Positions 8,439 through 17,080 of a stretch of 64,000 nt of DNA are shown here, piece by piece. The DNA is from Paenibacillus dendritiformis. Lineage in GTDB: Bacteria; Bacillota; Bacilli; Paenibacillales; Paenibacillaceae. The stretch covers positions 5,138,001 to 5,202,000 of the forward strand of contig NZ_OX216966.1 in assembly GCF_945605565.1 (NCBI RefSeq), given 5' to 3'. The notes beneath the pieces were generated by a model. The model did no database searches. It had not been told where the DNA came from and saw nothing but the letters and a program-made list of their open reading frames with translations. Made by a program: the position numbers and the translations under genes. The number at the start of each line of letters is the position of its first letter. The first letter of the stretch is position 1.

Positions 8439-9039
8439 TTTTCGTTGCCCCTTCGTTTATGATTTGGAAGGAATTCATAATTTCCTCCGCGATCGACTGC
8501 CAATCACCCATTTCCTCCTCAGTGCAATTGAATGTACACATTAGAGCTTTTCCTTCCAGTTCCATACAAAACATGAAATTATAGATGCTCGTATCCAGCG
8601 CGGGAAGGAGTACCTCGAAAAAGCCTACACTTTTGCCATTTACTACTTTGACACCATCATCAAACCATTCCGCTGACGGGTTTATTTTCTTGATGAACTC
8701 CATCATTAGATCTTTAAAGGCGCTGGTATCCTTTTCTTTAATCTCTGTAGACGTATGATTAAATGCCATATTTATCGTCGTGCTCTCGCTCATTAATATC
8801 AAATTAGGTCTTCGCTCAGAAGGGTATTTTAATGCGGCCAGATCATTCGGCATCTCTTCAAACACACTAGGAAGATGCACTTTGATTTTTTTGTTCAGAA
8901 GCTCCCTTTCCGAAAATCGAATGATTTCACGGGTCGTTTTTACATAGCCTTTAGATACACTTCCCCTGCCAGGATCAATACCGTTATCATTCTGCTCCTT
9001 ATTTAGCAGCTCCATAATTTTCTCATCTGCGTATTCCAT
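8416..9039 (-). CDS. DcrB/DUF1795-like protein, candidate effector chaperone
   Basis: I chose the ATG at 9039 (207 residues) because GAAGGGGGA lies seven bases before it; the longer frame to 9141 has no such site. The C-terminal ~130 residues (RRPNLILMSESTTINMAFNH, then FFEVLLPALDTSIYNFMF and CTEEEMGDWQSIAEEIMNSF) have the DcrB/DUF1795 pattern. DUF1795 proteins include the Eag chaperones that stabilise PAAR-type effectors before loading on VgrG. Position as first gene of the VgrG operon supports such a role. There is no lipobox or signal peptide, so unlike many DcrB proteins this one is probably cytoplasmic. Family match moderate, chaperone role inferred. Confidence 0.6.
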   Translation of the reverse strand: MEYADEKIMELLNKEQNDNGIDPGRGSVSKGYVKTTREIIRFSERELLNKKIKVHLPSVFEEMPNDLAALKYPSERRPNLILMSESTTINMAFNHTSTEIKEKDTSAFKDLMMEFIKKINPSAEWFDDGVKVVNGKSVGFFEVLLPALDTSIYNFMFCMELEGKALMCTFNCTEEEMGDWQSIAEEIMNSFQIINEGATKNERNHHL

Positions 9040-9507
9040 AAGTACTTCCCCCTTCTCTGCCACAATCACCCGCTGCCTACAGCCGGCTTGCCAATCATAT
9101 GCTCCCGGTCTTGAGTAACAAGACTCTTCTCTTCCAACCAATAATCAGGATTTATGCCCCATAACGCATTGAACAATAACGACTACCTTATGTACTCGCA
9201 TAGAACTATATTTTCCGTACAGCAACCTTTCTCAAGAACGAAAAAATATGGAAATCGAGCTTATTCGACTTTATCTTAATGATATTTCTCCCAATGTGTC
9301 AATGAGTCTTCGAATCGGGACTTTCGGGCCAAAAACAAAGTCATCCAATAACAATAAATGTCGAATCGTGGAAGTAGTCTTCAAATTTCCCTGCGAGAAC
9401 GAGAGTGTTGTGTGAGCATTTATATAATATGGAAGGTTTACATTTTAGAAAAAACATATCAAAATATGGATGTCAGATTATTGAAAATGGGAGAAGGTGC
9501 TGATGGG
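9040..9507. other. Intergenic region upstream of spike operon
   Basis: About 470 bases between the chaperone-like gene (minus) and the broken XRE regulator (plus). AT-rich from ~9160. It should hold the promoter of the spike operon, but I see no convincing sigma-A hexamer pair at good spacing, no clear operator and no coding frame of note. Confidence 0.5.
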
Positions 9508-9891
9508 ATGGCACAAATATTGTCCATTGGGGAATTAATATAGTGCTATCGACACAATAGAGGCATGACTTTATCGCAATTATCAGAATTGACAGGCATA
9601 CATAAAGGTACCATATCCAAAATCGAAAACGCTGACGTTAAAAGGCCGAAATATATGACAATCCGTCCGCTTGCAGAAGCATTAGAAATACCGTTAGAGG
9701 CTTTGGTCGGGCTCCACATAACCGTTGACAAGAGGGCAGATACCCTTGTTTTCGTGTTACAGGACGTGATTCAGCATTCGAGTACTGCGGAACTGGTGCA
9801 AAAAGTAGGGAGAAAATTTTTGGAATCGCCTAGCGACGACAGTTATTCCTTGGTTGAGCGGCTCTATGCCTTCACAGAAAGCCTCATCTAG
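9508..9891 (+). pseudogene. XRE-family regulator broken by an in-frame amber codon
   Basis: The frame starts at ATG 9508 (MAQILSIGELI), hits TAG at 9541-9543, then continues in the same frame as CYRHNRGMTLSQLSELTG. Together these make a standard XRE helix-turn-helix whose first helix is split by the stop; arginine or a similar residue is expected there. The fragment after the stop could restart at ATG 9565 and reads 108 residues, ending early compared with the long TPR-containing regulators that share this type of N-terminus. Either an inactive gene or a suppressed/reinitiated one. It is divergent from the spike operon and could once have controlled it. Confidence 0.65.
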
Positions 9892-10006
9892 GGTCTTTCT
9901 AAATTCGACAGTGATAAAAAACCTTCCGAAGTTCAATAGTTCAATTTATATAGGGTGAACATGTGCGTCAAGAAAAACAGTGTACCAAGAATGACGTTAC
10001 ATGTAC

Positions 10007-10073
10007 AAAGAAATCGTTCCTTTCGTAGATGGCAGGTTGGTACTTCCATTTTACGAAAGAACGATTTCTTTTT
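10007..10073. terminator. Long hairpin with near-identical ~20-bp arms
   Basis: The left arm (10007-10027) and right arm (10052-10072) are reverse complements except for one extra C in the left arm. The 24-base loop is followed by a T-rich stretch. It lies 3' to the phosphotransferase gene on the minus strand and could end its transcript; it could also be a small palindromic insertion. Confidence 0.55.
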
Positions 10074-10132
10074 GTATTGCATTTTGAAAAATAGGGGGAC
10101 CAGTCCAAGTTCAAACCTGATAATCAAGCCCC

Positions 10133-11116
10133 CTACCCTCTTGCCGAACGCCCCAGTTCGCTGACGCGGCGGCGCCCCTCCCCTTGCATCCATTCCAGAA
10201 AAGGCATTTGCTGCTTGAACTGCCGCATCCATTTCGCTGCCGGATCGGGCGCATAAGCCGCCTGACAGAGGAAGAACAAGCTTACCCGAGAGAGCGCTGC
10301 AGGAAGAGCGCGAATCTCTTCCCCGGTTAACTCTCCATAGCCTGATAAAAAGGCGGCATCGAAGGTCTCCGCATATTGCGGAAGCAGCAAATAGATGACC
10401 CATAGCGCATAGGCGACGTCAAACAATTGGACGCCATGCTGCACGAAATCGAAGTCCATCACGCAATTGACATGGTTGAACAGATAGCGCTGATTCCAAA
10501 AATGCCAGTCGCCATGAATAATGGAACGAGGCAGCATCGGTTCCGCTTCATCATATTGCTTTACAATCCGCTCCAGAAAATGGGACGCGCGGGACAACTC
10601 CCCGGCCGGGATTCCCGGCAGCGATTGAAGGTGACGGAACGTATCGGACAAATAATCGCTCGAACGATAAAAGGACCAGTCCGGAGTCGGCCCCGGCTTC
10701 ATCCCCCGCAGCAGGCGGTGGAACTTCCGCAGCATGCCCGCACTCGCCCGCACTTGCTGCTCCCGGCATTGGAAGCTTCTCCCCCGTACAAATGGGGTCA
10801 CTTGAATTCGCTGACCCTCATCATAAATGGTGCTGGCTCCCTGCTCATCCTTGAGCGGACGCAGCACGGGAATCTCTTCCTCCGGCAAGGCATCCAGCAA
10901 GCTTGACACATATTGAAGATGTTCCTCACGAACCGATGAATTGACAAAGCGAATGACATAGCTTCCTTTAGTCGTCCTGATCTTGATATTGATATTAAAT
11001 GAGCCCCGAAGTCTGATCGCTTCCCCCAGCAGCTCCCCTAACGAAAAGTGACGGCAAACCCGTTCCACAGTGGTTCGGAAAGCATCATTCACACCGACAT
11101 CGAGGGATGCCCCCAT
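10133..11116 (-). CDS. APH/CotS-superfamily phosphotransferase
   Basis: A 327-residue kinase-fold protein. Start chosen at ATG 11116, eight bases after AAGGAG; a GTG at 11125 is less likely. The catalytic loop is IIHGDWHFWNQ (HGDxHxxN) and the metal-binding segment is VMDFDFVQHG (DFD), both intact. The N-lobe has a GSFNINIKI glycine strand. Substrates of this superfamily range from aminoglycosides to choline and homoserine, so the reaction cannot be named. In Bacillus several members are spore-coat associated (CotS, CotI, YutH), and this gene sits next to a coat cluster, so a sporulation role is plausible. It starts two bases after the preceding kinase-like gene ends. Confidence 0.75.
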   Translation of the reverse strand: MGASLDVGVNDAFRTTVERVCRHFSLGELLGEAIRLRGSFNINIKIRTTKGSYVIRFVNSSVREEHLQYVSSLLDALPEEEIPVLRPLKDEQGASTIYDEGQRIQVTPFVRGRSFQCREQQVRASAGMLRKFHRLLRGMKPGPTPDWSFYRSSDYLSDTFRHLQSLPGIPAGELSRASHFLERIVKQYDEAEPMLPRSIIHGDWHFWNQRYLFNHVNCVMDFDFVQHGVQLFDVAYALWVIYLLLPQYAETFDAAFLSGYGELTGEEIRALPAALSRVSLFFLCQAAYAPDPAAKWMRQFKQQMPFLEWMQGEGRRRVSELGRSARG

Positions 11117-11117
11117 T

Positions 11118-11657
11118 TCAACCACTCCTTTTGATTAATTCATCCCAATCACGCAGCCGTTTCGAATCGAGCGCGTCGACATGCTCAAGGAACGATTCCA
11201 GCAGGTTCATTCTTCTGAGCCCCTTGGCCAATACGATGGGAACGGCGCAATATTGAGAATAAGCATGAACCAAGTCAATAATTTTCATTTTGCCGCCCCG
11301 ATAGAAAAATAGATGGATCAAGGCAATGTCGATGCGGGCAAATTTCCTCTTTTTCATCTCGTCAAGGGTATCGAGAATCTGTGCCGCATCTTCTCTAGTC
11401 AGGCGGCCTGTGCGGCGCAGCCGGGACTGCATCGTCTCCCCGTCCAAATACTCCATAATGATATAATCCGCTCCAGCCTCATACAGATCCGGCAGAATCG
11501 GCGATCCCTCTGCCCGGCAGTATGCTTCGCATTCCAATTCAGCGTACCGTACCTTGGCATAGAGTTTGACGCATCGATCAGCCGCAATCCGGTACACCGT
11601 TCCTTGTTGTCCGCTTCCTATTTTTACGGCGTGCTCGGGCAAACGGTACTCCTTCAA
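11118..11657 (-). CDS. Small protein-kinase-like protein
   Basis: I favour TTG 11657 (179 residues), four to five bases after AGAGAGGTGA; an upstream TTG at 11726 has no ribosome site. The N-lobe shows IGSGQQGTVYRI (glycine loop) and VKLYAK (lysine), then a hinge IIMEYLDGETM. The catalytic loop is degenerate: ARIDIALIHLFF replaces HRDxxxxN, and MKIIDLVHAY stands for DFG. This is the RIO/YrzF-like short kinase type. Activity is uncertain given the loop. Co-transcribed with the phosphotransferase and divergent from the coat glycosyltransferase, suggesting sporulation expression. Confidence 0.65.
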   Translation of the reverse strand: MKEYRLPEHAVKIGSGQQGTVYRIAADRCVKLYAKVRYAELECEAYCRAEGSPILPDLYEAGADYIIMEYLDGETMQSRLRRTGRLTREDAAQILDTLDEMKKRKFARIDIALIHLFFYRGGKMKIIDLVHAYSQYCAVPIVLAKGLRRMNLLESFLEHVDALDSKRLRDWDELIKRSG

Positions 11658-11836
11658 TGATGTCACCTCTCTACCTGCAGACTCTGATGCAATATATTCA
11701 TTTGCTCTCGAAAAATAGGTAGTCAAAGGCGGAAAAGAAATATCATCGTTGAAAATACACGAGTGTACATGTCACTTTTGTTCCTATCACATATGAATGA
11801 AATATACGCTAACCCCTCTATAAAGGGCGTGAATCG

Positions 11837-13123
11837 ATGCAGAAAAGCAAACGGGCGCTGACCGTCAAGAAAAAAACGGGAAGACGTTCCTCGATGAAGC
11901 GAACCCGCAAACGGACAGGAATGGCCAGCCCTACTGCCCTTCATCCAGTACCTGCCGATATCTCTCCCGTCCCTTCCCCTACAGTATGGCCGCTGCGTAT
12001 CTTGATGGTCATCGATCAGTTCAATATCGGAGGAACAGAGACGTATACGCTGTCGTTGACAAGAGAGCTCATCCGTCAGGGTGCGTTCGTGGCTGTTGCC
12101 GGCAAGAGAGGGAAGCTGTTGGATTCCTTTGTCGGTCTCGGATGTGCGTACTATGAGATTGATTTCGTACAGGATAATTTCGAGCCTGACGTGGCGAACC
12201 AGATCCAGCATTTGAACGTGCTGAAGATGGTTATCCATGCCGAGCGAATCCATGTTGTGCATGCCCATCAGACTCCTTCTGGGGAGCTGGCCAGGAAGGC
12301 GGCCGAGCACATGAATATCCCTTTTGTCTTTACCGTTCATGGATGCTATTACGATGGCCCTGTCATGAAGAAGCTGCAGTCCGGCACGACCTTCATCAGT
12401 GTCAGCCCCGTGGTGGAACGCATGCTGCGCCGTCATGGCATTGAGTCGCAGCTCATCCCCAACGGAGTCGATGTGGCCGAGTACAACGCCTACAATCCAA
12501 TGTACCAGCAATACTTGCGCAGCAAGCTGGGGATTCCGAAGCATGCCTTTGTTGTACTATATGCCGGACGTCTGTCCTGGGAGAAGGCGGATATATGCGA
12601 GGAATCGATTCGCACGGTGGCAGCGATGCGCAGATCGGGGAAATCCCCGTTAATTCTCATGATTGTAGGGGGCGGTCGAGACCAGGAAAAGGTAGCGGAG
12701 CTCGCAGAGCGAGAGCGGCAGTTGGCCGGAGAACCGTTTATCATTTTTCCGGGAGAAGTAATGAATATGAGAGCTTGCTACGCCATCAGTGATTGCGTAA
12801 TCGGAACCGGCCGTATCGGGCTGGAAGCTATGGCCTGCCTGCGCCCTCTTATATCCGCCGGCAGCAGAGGGTTCCTCGGTGTCATCGACGCCAGCAAATA
12901 TGATCAGGCGTGGGATTGCTGGTTCGGGGATCACCATTCAGAGCAGCCCGTATCGAGACAACTGCTGATGGCTCATATTCAGCAGATTCGGCAGATGGGA
13001 AGCGAAGAGATAAGCGAGCTGGTGCAGTCCGGAAGGTCCTTCGTAACGGAGCGGTTCCATGTCTCCCAAGCTGCAAGTCGGATGCTGGATATTTACCGCC
13101 AGCTGGTTCTGCCTGTGATGTGA
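11837..13123 (+). CDS. GT4-family glycosyltransferase (YtcC-like, spore coat)
   Basis: A 428-residue protein starting with a very basic ~35-residue extension (KKKTGRRSSMKRTRKR), then a GT-B glycosyltransferase. The N-lobe has MVIDQFNIGGTETYTLSL (donor glycine loop) and the C-lobe has VVLYAGRLSWEKA and the late GRIGLEAMACLRP acidic region typical of family 4. The lysine/arginine-rich head is unusual and may tether it to the forespore coat. Its place directly before cotS- and cotSA-like genes and near ytcA/ytcB/ytdA-like genes parallels the sigma-K-dependent coat cluster of B. subtilis, where YtcC is the equivalent. Confidence 0.8.
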   Translation: MQKSKRALTVKKKTGRRSSMKRTRKRTGMASPTALHPVPADISPVPSPTVWPLRILMVIDQFNIGGTETYTLSLTRELIRQGAFVAVAGKRGKLLDSFVGLGCAYYEIDFVQDNFEPDVANQIQHLNVLKMVIHAERIHVVHAHQTPSGELARKAAEHMNIPFVFTVHGCYYDGPVMKKLQSGTTFISVSPVVERMLRRHGIESQLIPNGVDVAEYNAYNPMYQQYLRSKLGIPKHAFVVLYAGRLSWEKADICEESIRTVAAMRRSGKSPLILMIVGGGRDQEKVAELAERERQLAGEPFIIFPGEVMNMRACYAISDCVIGTGRIGLEAMACLRPLISAGSRGFLGVIDASKYDQAWDCWFGDHHSEQPVSRQLLMAHIQQIRQMGSEEISELVQSGRSFVTERFHVSQAASRMLDIYRQLVLPVM

Positions 13124-13151
13124 CTAACTAACGATTATGGAGGGAAAGCCG

Positions 13152-14888
13152 TTGGAACAATATCAAATTGGTCCCTGGGAGCATCTGATTCATACCGTTC
13201 CGCCCGGAACGGTACTGGAACAATATGTGCCCCCTGAAGTCGAAGAAGTAGCGCGGCATGTCATGAGCCAATATGACATGCAGGTCAGCAGCATGGTGCT
13301 GATTACATCGAAGCCGGACAAAGGCGGGGCAATCTGGAGAATCGACACCGACAAAGGCCCCCGAAGTCTCAAGGTGCTGCACCGCGTTCCTTCCCGCAGT
13401 CTATTCAGCATCGGCGCACAGCAGTATCTGGTCGAGCAAGGAGCGCGCGTGCCTGCCCTGATTCCAACGACCGGGAATGAGAATTACGTGGAAGCCGGGG
13501 GCAAGCTCTGGATTGTAACGGACTGGATCGAACAGATGCAGCCTGTATCCAAAATCGATCTGGAAGGCGCCTCTACACTTTGTTATGGACTTGGCGAATT
13601 CCACCGTATGTCCAAAGGGTATATTCCTCCTGCACGGGCAGGCAAATCATCCCGTTTGTACACCTGGCCGAAATACTATGAAAAAATTATTGCCAAGATC
13701 GGGTGGTTCCGGGATATTGCCAACGCCTACAATGAATTCCCTGCCAGCCAGCAATTGCTCGGCGTCGTCGATGAATTCGAGAGACAAGCGCGCGAAGCGC
13801 TGGAACGGCTGCATGCCTCCAAATATTTCAGCATGACGGCAATGGGAGAGCCGCATTGGGGTCTCGTTCACCAAGACTATGGGTGGTCGAACGGTCAAAT
13901 GGGACCTGGCGGCATCTGGGTCATTGATTTAGACGGCGTCGCTTATGATTTTCCGTTCCGTGACCTGCGGAAGCTGATCACGAGCACGATGGACGATATG
14001 GGCATGTGGGATATGGCCTGGATTCGCGGAATGATCGGCGCCTACCATGAGGCGAATCCGATGGATCGGGAGATGTTCGAGCTCCTCTGCTTGGATATGG
14101 CCTTCCCGAATGAATTCTACAAGCATGTCAAGGAGGTCGTGTTCGATCCGGTGACCTTCCTCTCCATGGAGCTGGAGCCGATATTGCAGCGGGTGCTTGC
14201 GACCGAGAACACGAAGTGGCAGGCCTTGGCGGAGCTGGCTGCCGATGCCGAGCAATATGCGCCTGGCGATTATAGCACACCGGCTCCGGCGGCTTCGTGG
14301 CAAATGGATCTCCCGAATTCCTTCTTGAATGGAGAGCCGATGCCGGTCATCGAGGTTCCTGCCTTCCCGCATCCGGAGCCTCCTCCAGCGGTGACGGACA
14401 GCGGAACGGATGCGCCGGAGGCGCATGCCGAGACACAGGAAGCCGTCTCGGGCGAGCCTTCCATCCCTGTGGCAGTGCCTGCCGAACCGGCACCTGCTGA
14501 ACCTGTACATGCTGAATCGGTACCTGCTGCGGCGGAACATGTTGCGGTGGAACATGCTGCCGCGGAGCCTGTTGGCGTGGCACCTGCTGCAGCGGAATCT
14601 GCTGCTCATCCTGCAGCCCCTGAACCCGCAGCTAAGCCTGACACGGCTCCGGCCGTCGATCCGATATTGCCGCGGGCGACCGGAACGGCCCGCCGCCGGA
14701 GAAGAACGGGGCGCCGTCTTCGCCCTTCCGCCAGCAGGAAGCGCCTGTCCCGGAGAAGGGGGTCGCTTCGCCGCAAGCGGCGGTTCAGCGCTGCGCGTAT
14801 GCGCCGTGTGAAGACGGTCCGGTTATTGCGCCGGCACCGCACCGCTCGCCATTCCCGCAAGAAGTCCCGTTCCGGCAAGACTGCCTAA
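13152..14888 (+). CDS. cotS: CotS-family spore coat kinase-like protein with long A/P/E-rich and Arg-rich tail
   Basis: Start placed at TTG 13152, seven bases after GGAGGG; the upstream ATG at 13137 lies before that site. Residues ~1-370 have the CotS/choline-kinase fold: LVHQDYGWSNGQ (HxDxxxxN) and VIDLDGVAYD (DxD), family hallmarks. Beyond ~residue 380 the protein turns into an alanine/proline/glutamate-rich low-complexity tail with EPAPAEP-like repeats. It ends in ~65 residues with about 40% arginine/lysine (RRRRRTGRRLRP to SRKKSRSGKTA). CotS itself lacks such an extension. A basic tail could bind DNA, polyanionic polysaccharide or the acidic repeat protein encoded nearby. A frameshift at ~14690 cannot be excluded, because another frame gives a neutral proline-rich tail. 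Confidence 0.8.
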   Translation: MEQYQIGPWEHLIHTVPPGTVLEQYVPPEVEEVARHVMSQYDMQVSSMVLITSKPDKGGAIWRIDTDKGPRSLKVLHRVPSRSLFSIGAQQYLVEQGARVPALIPTTGNENYVEAGGKLWIVTDWIEQMQPVSKIDLEGASTLCYGLGEFHRMSKGYIPPARAGKSSRLYTWPKYYEKIIAKIGWFRDIANAYNEFPASQQLLGVVDEFERQAREALERLHASKYFSMTAMGEPHWGLVHQDYGWSNGQMGPGGIWVIDLDGVAYDFPFRDLRKLITSTMDDMGMWDMAWIRGMIGAYHEANPMDREMFELLCLDMAFPNEFYKHVKEVVFDPVTFLSMELEPILQRVLATENTKWQALAELAADAEQYAPGDYSTPAPAASWQMDLPNSFLNGEPMPVIEVPAFPHPEPPPAVTDSGTDAPEAHAETQEAVSGEPSIPVAVPAEPAPAEPVHAESVPAAAEHVAVEHAAAEPVGVAPAAAESAAHPAAPEPAAKPDTAPAVDPILPRATGTARRRRRTGRRLRPSASRKRLSRRRGSLRRKRRFSAARMRRVKTVRLLRRHRTARHSRKKSRSGKTA

Positions 14889-14908
14889 GACAGGAGGAAG
14901 CATACAGC

Positions 14909-16051
14909 ATGAATATATTAATGATCTGTACGGAAAAGCTCCCTGTCCCCAATATTAGAGGCGGGGCCATCCAGACTTATATTGGCGGAGTAGCTCCGCA
15001 ACTCGGCCAGCATCACCGTCTGACCATTCTTGGAAGGTCCGATCCAGATCTTCCGGACGTCGAAGTCGTAGACGGAATACGGTATGTCCGAGTTCCGTCG
15101 GACGGCCTGTTCGAATTGTATGCGGAAGGGGTTATCGGCTTCCTCTCCCAACAAGGGGAGCATTACGATATCATTCATATTTTCAACCGTCCGCGCCTCG
15201 TGCTTCCGGTCCGCAACGTCGCCCCGGCTTCCCGAATTATTCTCAGCATGCACAACGACATGTTCCACCCGGCCAAGATTCATCCGGAGGAAGGAAGCGC
15301 TGTCGTCGAACAGGCGGAGCGGATCATTACGATCAGCAACTATATCGGGCAGGAAATCGTCCGCTACCATCCGCATGCCGCCCCGAAGCTGCGCACGATA
15401 TACTCTGGCGTTGACCTGTCTCTCTTCGCGCCGTGGATGGAATCCGACCACGCCCGCAACGAGCGGAACAACTTGCGCGCCCAGAACCAGCTGGAATCGA
15501 AAAAAGTCATCCTGTTCGTCGGCAGACTGTCGCGCAACAAAGGCCCGCATGTGCTGGTGAAGGCCATGTCCCATCTCAAGCATTCGGAGGCCGCTCTGGT
15601 CGTCGTGGGCGGTGCCTGGTACAGCGATAACAAGGTCAGCGATTATATCGCCTACGTCCGTGCCTTGGCCGCCCGTTCTCCTCTTCCCGTCATTACAACC
15701 GGATATGTTCAGTCAGGCGACATCCACCGCTGGTTCTGCGCAGCCGACGTATTTGTGTGCACCTCGCTCTGGGATGAGCCGCTGGCGAGAGTTCATTACG
15801 AAGCGATGGCTGCCGGGCTTCCCTTCTTGACGACAGCCCGCGGCGGCAATCCCGAAGTCGTGCTGAATGACAACGGGATGCTCATTACCGATCCGGAAAA
15901 TCCGCTCGAATACGCCGAGAAGCTGAACCAACTCCTCTCCAATATGGATGCCAGCCGGCAGATGGGGCTGCGAGGCCGGCGGATTGCCGAACAGCGGTTC
16001 ATCTGGCCGCGCGTTGCTCAAGAGATATTGGAGGTATGGAACGGTCAATAA
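14909..16051 (+). CDS. cotSA: CotSA-like glycosyltransferase (GT4)
   Basis: A 380-residue GT-B glycosyltransferase with an AGGAGG site nine to ten bases before ATG. The N-lobe begins MNILMICTEKLPVPNIRGGA with the donor-site glycine segment. The C-lobe has ILFVGRLSRNKGPHVLVKAM and a typical acidic E..G region with DEPLARVHYEAMAAGLP. It follows cotS by 20 bp, the same gene pairing as cotS/cotSA (ytxN) in B. subtilis, where CotSA is a coat protein. Likely role: adding sugars to coat or crust polysaccharide during late sporulation. Confidence 0.82.
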   Translation: MNILMICTEKLPVPNIRGGAIQTYIGGVAPQLGQHHRLTILGRSDPDLPDVEVVDGIRYVRVPSDGLFELYAEGVIGFLSQQGEHYDIIHIFNRPRLVLPVRNVAPASRIILSMHNDMFHPAKIHPEEGSAVVEQAERIITISNYIGQEIVRYHPHAAPKLRTIYSGVDLSLFAPWMESDHARNERNNLRAQNQLESKKVILFVGRLSRNKGPHVLVKAMSHLKHSEAALVVVGGAWYSDNKVSDYIAYVRALAARSPLPVITTGYVQSGDIHRWFCAADVFVCTSLWDEPLARVHYEAMAAGLPFLTTARGGNPEVVLNDNGMLITDPENPLEYAEKLNQLLSNMDASRQMGLRGRRIAEQRFIWPRVAQEILEVWNGQ

Positions 16052-16057
16052 CGGACA

Positions 16058-16087
16058 GACAGGCGCCGAAGAAATCCGGCGCCTGTC
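16058..16087. terminator. Bidirectional terminator between convergent coat genes
   Basis: GACAGGCGCCG and CGGCGCCTGTC form an 11-bp perfect stem with a short loop. It lies between the ends of the plus-strand glycosyltransferase and the minus-strand epimerase, a few bases from the epimerase stop codon. Confidence 0.8.
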
Positions 16088-16088
16088 T

Positions 16089-17036
16089 TTATGGATATAG
16101 TTGCCGAAGCGACTCTATCTCCGCCGCCAATCCCGCTTGGAGACTGACGCGCGGATGATAGCCCAGCAGCGACTCCGCCTTCGCGATGTCGGCCCAAGTA
16201 TGGCGGGGTTCCCCGTACGTGTCTCCCACGTACTGTATAGCAGCCTTTTGTTGAAGCAGTTCCTCCAACAGCATGATGCAGGTCTTCACGGATGCCCGTT
16301 CCCTGCCGCCGATGTTCAATATCTCGCCGCGAATTCCACCCGCGTAGACTGCGGCGGCAATCCCTTCGACACAATCCGATACATACGTGAAATCGCGGGT
16401 CTGGCTTCCGTCGCCATACAGCGTAATCGGATCTCCCTGGAGCATTTGACGGATGAAGCGGTGAAAAGCCATATCCGGCCGCTGTCTCGGACCATATACG
16501 GTAAAGAAGCGAAGCACCGTGACCGGAATGCCGTCATTGTGCAAATAGACGCGGCACAGGTGTTCTCCCGTTAATTTGCTAACGCCGTACGGGGATAACG
16601 GCTCCGGCTTGGCGCTCTCGTCGACGCGCCCGCTCTGATCGCCGTAGACGGATGAGGTCGACGCATAAATAAACTTGCGCACCGGATGCTGCTTGCAGCC
16701 TTCCAGCAAGCGCTGCGTCGCCACGATGTTATGTGCGGCATAAGCCGAGAATTCGGGGCCCCAGCTTGATCGTACCCCGGGCATCCCCGCCAGATGGCAG
16801 ACCACATCAACACCATCCAGCAGCTCCATCATCGGCGCATTCAGCAGATCAAGCTCATGGAAAATGAAGCGCGGATGATCCAGCAGCGCCTGAAGATTAA
16901 GCTGCCGATTCCGGCGGGGAGTCGATGAGTCGATCAATCCGTCAACGCCGATGACATGCGTCTGCTCATCCTGGAGCAGCCTTTCACAGAGATGGGAGCC
17001 GATGAATCCAGCAGCTCCCGTGACCAAAATGTTCAC
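16089..17036 (-). CDS. NAD-dependent nucleotide-sugar epimerase (YtcB-like)
   Basis: A 315-residue extended SDR enzyme. The start is GTG 17036, after GGAGGGGG. The NAD-binding motif is VTGAAGFIGSHL (GxxGxxG, residues 5-16) and the catalytic pair is SPYGVSKLTGE (YxxxK, near 150). TSSVYG supplies the serine/threonine. The C-terminal half binds the nucleotide sugar (GGRERASVK). Substrate is likely a UDP-sugar or UDP-uronate, given the UDP-glucose dehydrogenase gene 45 bp upstream. The trio with the nucleotidyltransferase matches ytdA-ytcA-ytcB. Confidence 0.85.
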   Translation of the reverse strand: MNILVTGAAGFIGSHLCERLLQDEQTHVIGVDGLIDSSTPRRNRQLNLQALLDHPRFIFHELDLLNAPMMELLDGVDVVCHLAGMPGVRSSWGPEFSAYAAHNIVATQRLLEGCKQHPVRKFIYASTSSVYGDQSGRVDESAKPEPLSPYGVSKLTGEHLCRVYLHNDGIPVTVLRFFTVYGPRQRPDMAFHRFIRQMLQGDPITLYGDGSQTRDFTYVSDCVEGIAAAVYAGGIRGEILNIGGRERASVKTCIMLLEELLQQKAAIQYVGDTYGEPRHTWADIAKAESLLGYHPRVSLQAGLAAEIESLRQLYP

Positions 17037-17080
17037 AATACGTCCCCCTCCGATGTTATGAGACGGCTATGAGGAAGTCC

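Noticed and set aside
1..9039. Reading the VgrG locus as an ordinary prophage
   Set aside because: No capsid, portal, terminase, tail-tube, integrase or lysis gene is visible, while immunity and toxin genes are; still, genes left of the window could change this view.
11761..11836. Sigma-K type promoter before the YtcC-like gene
   Set aside because: A partial match to the -10 element exists but the -35 spacing does not fit, so it was not annotated.
13929..14609. A 226-residue arginine/histidine-rich open frame antisense to cotS
   Set aside because: It mirrors the GC-rich cotS sequence on the other strand; composition is that of a shadow frame and there is no ribosome site.
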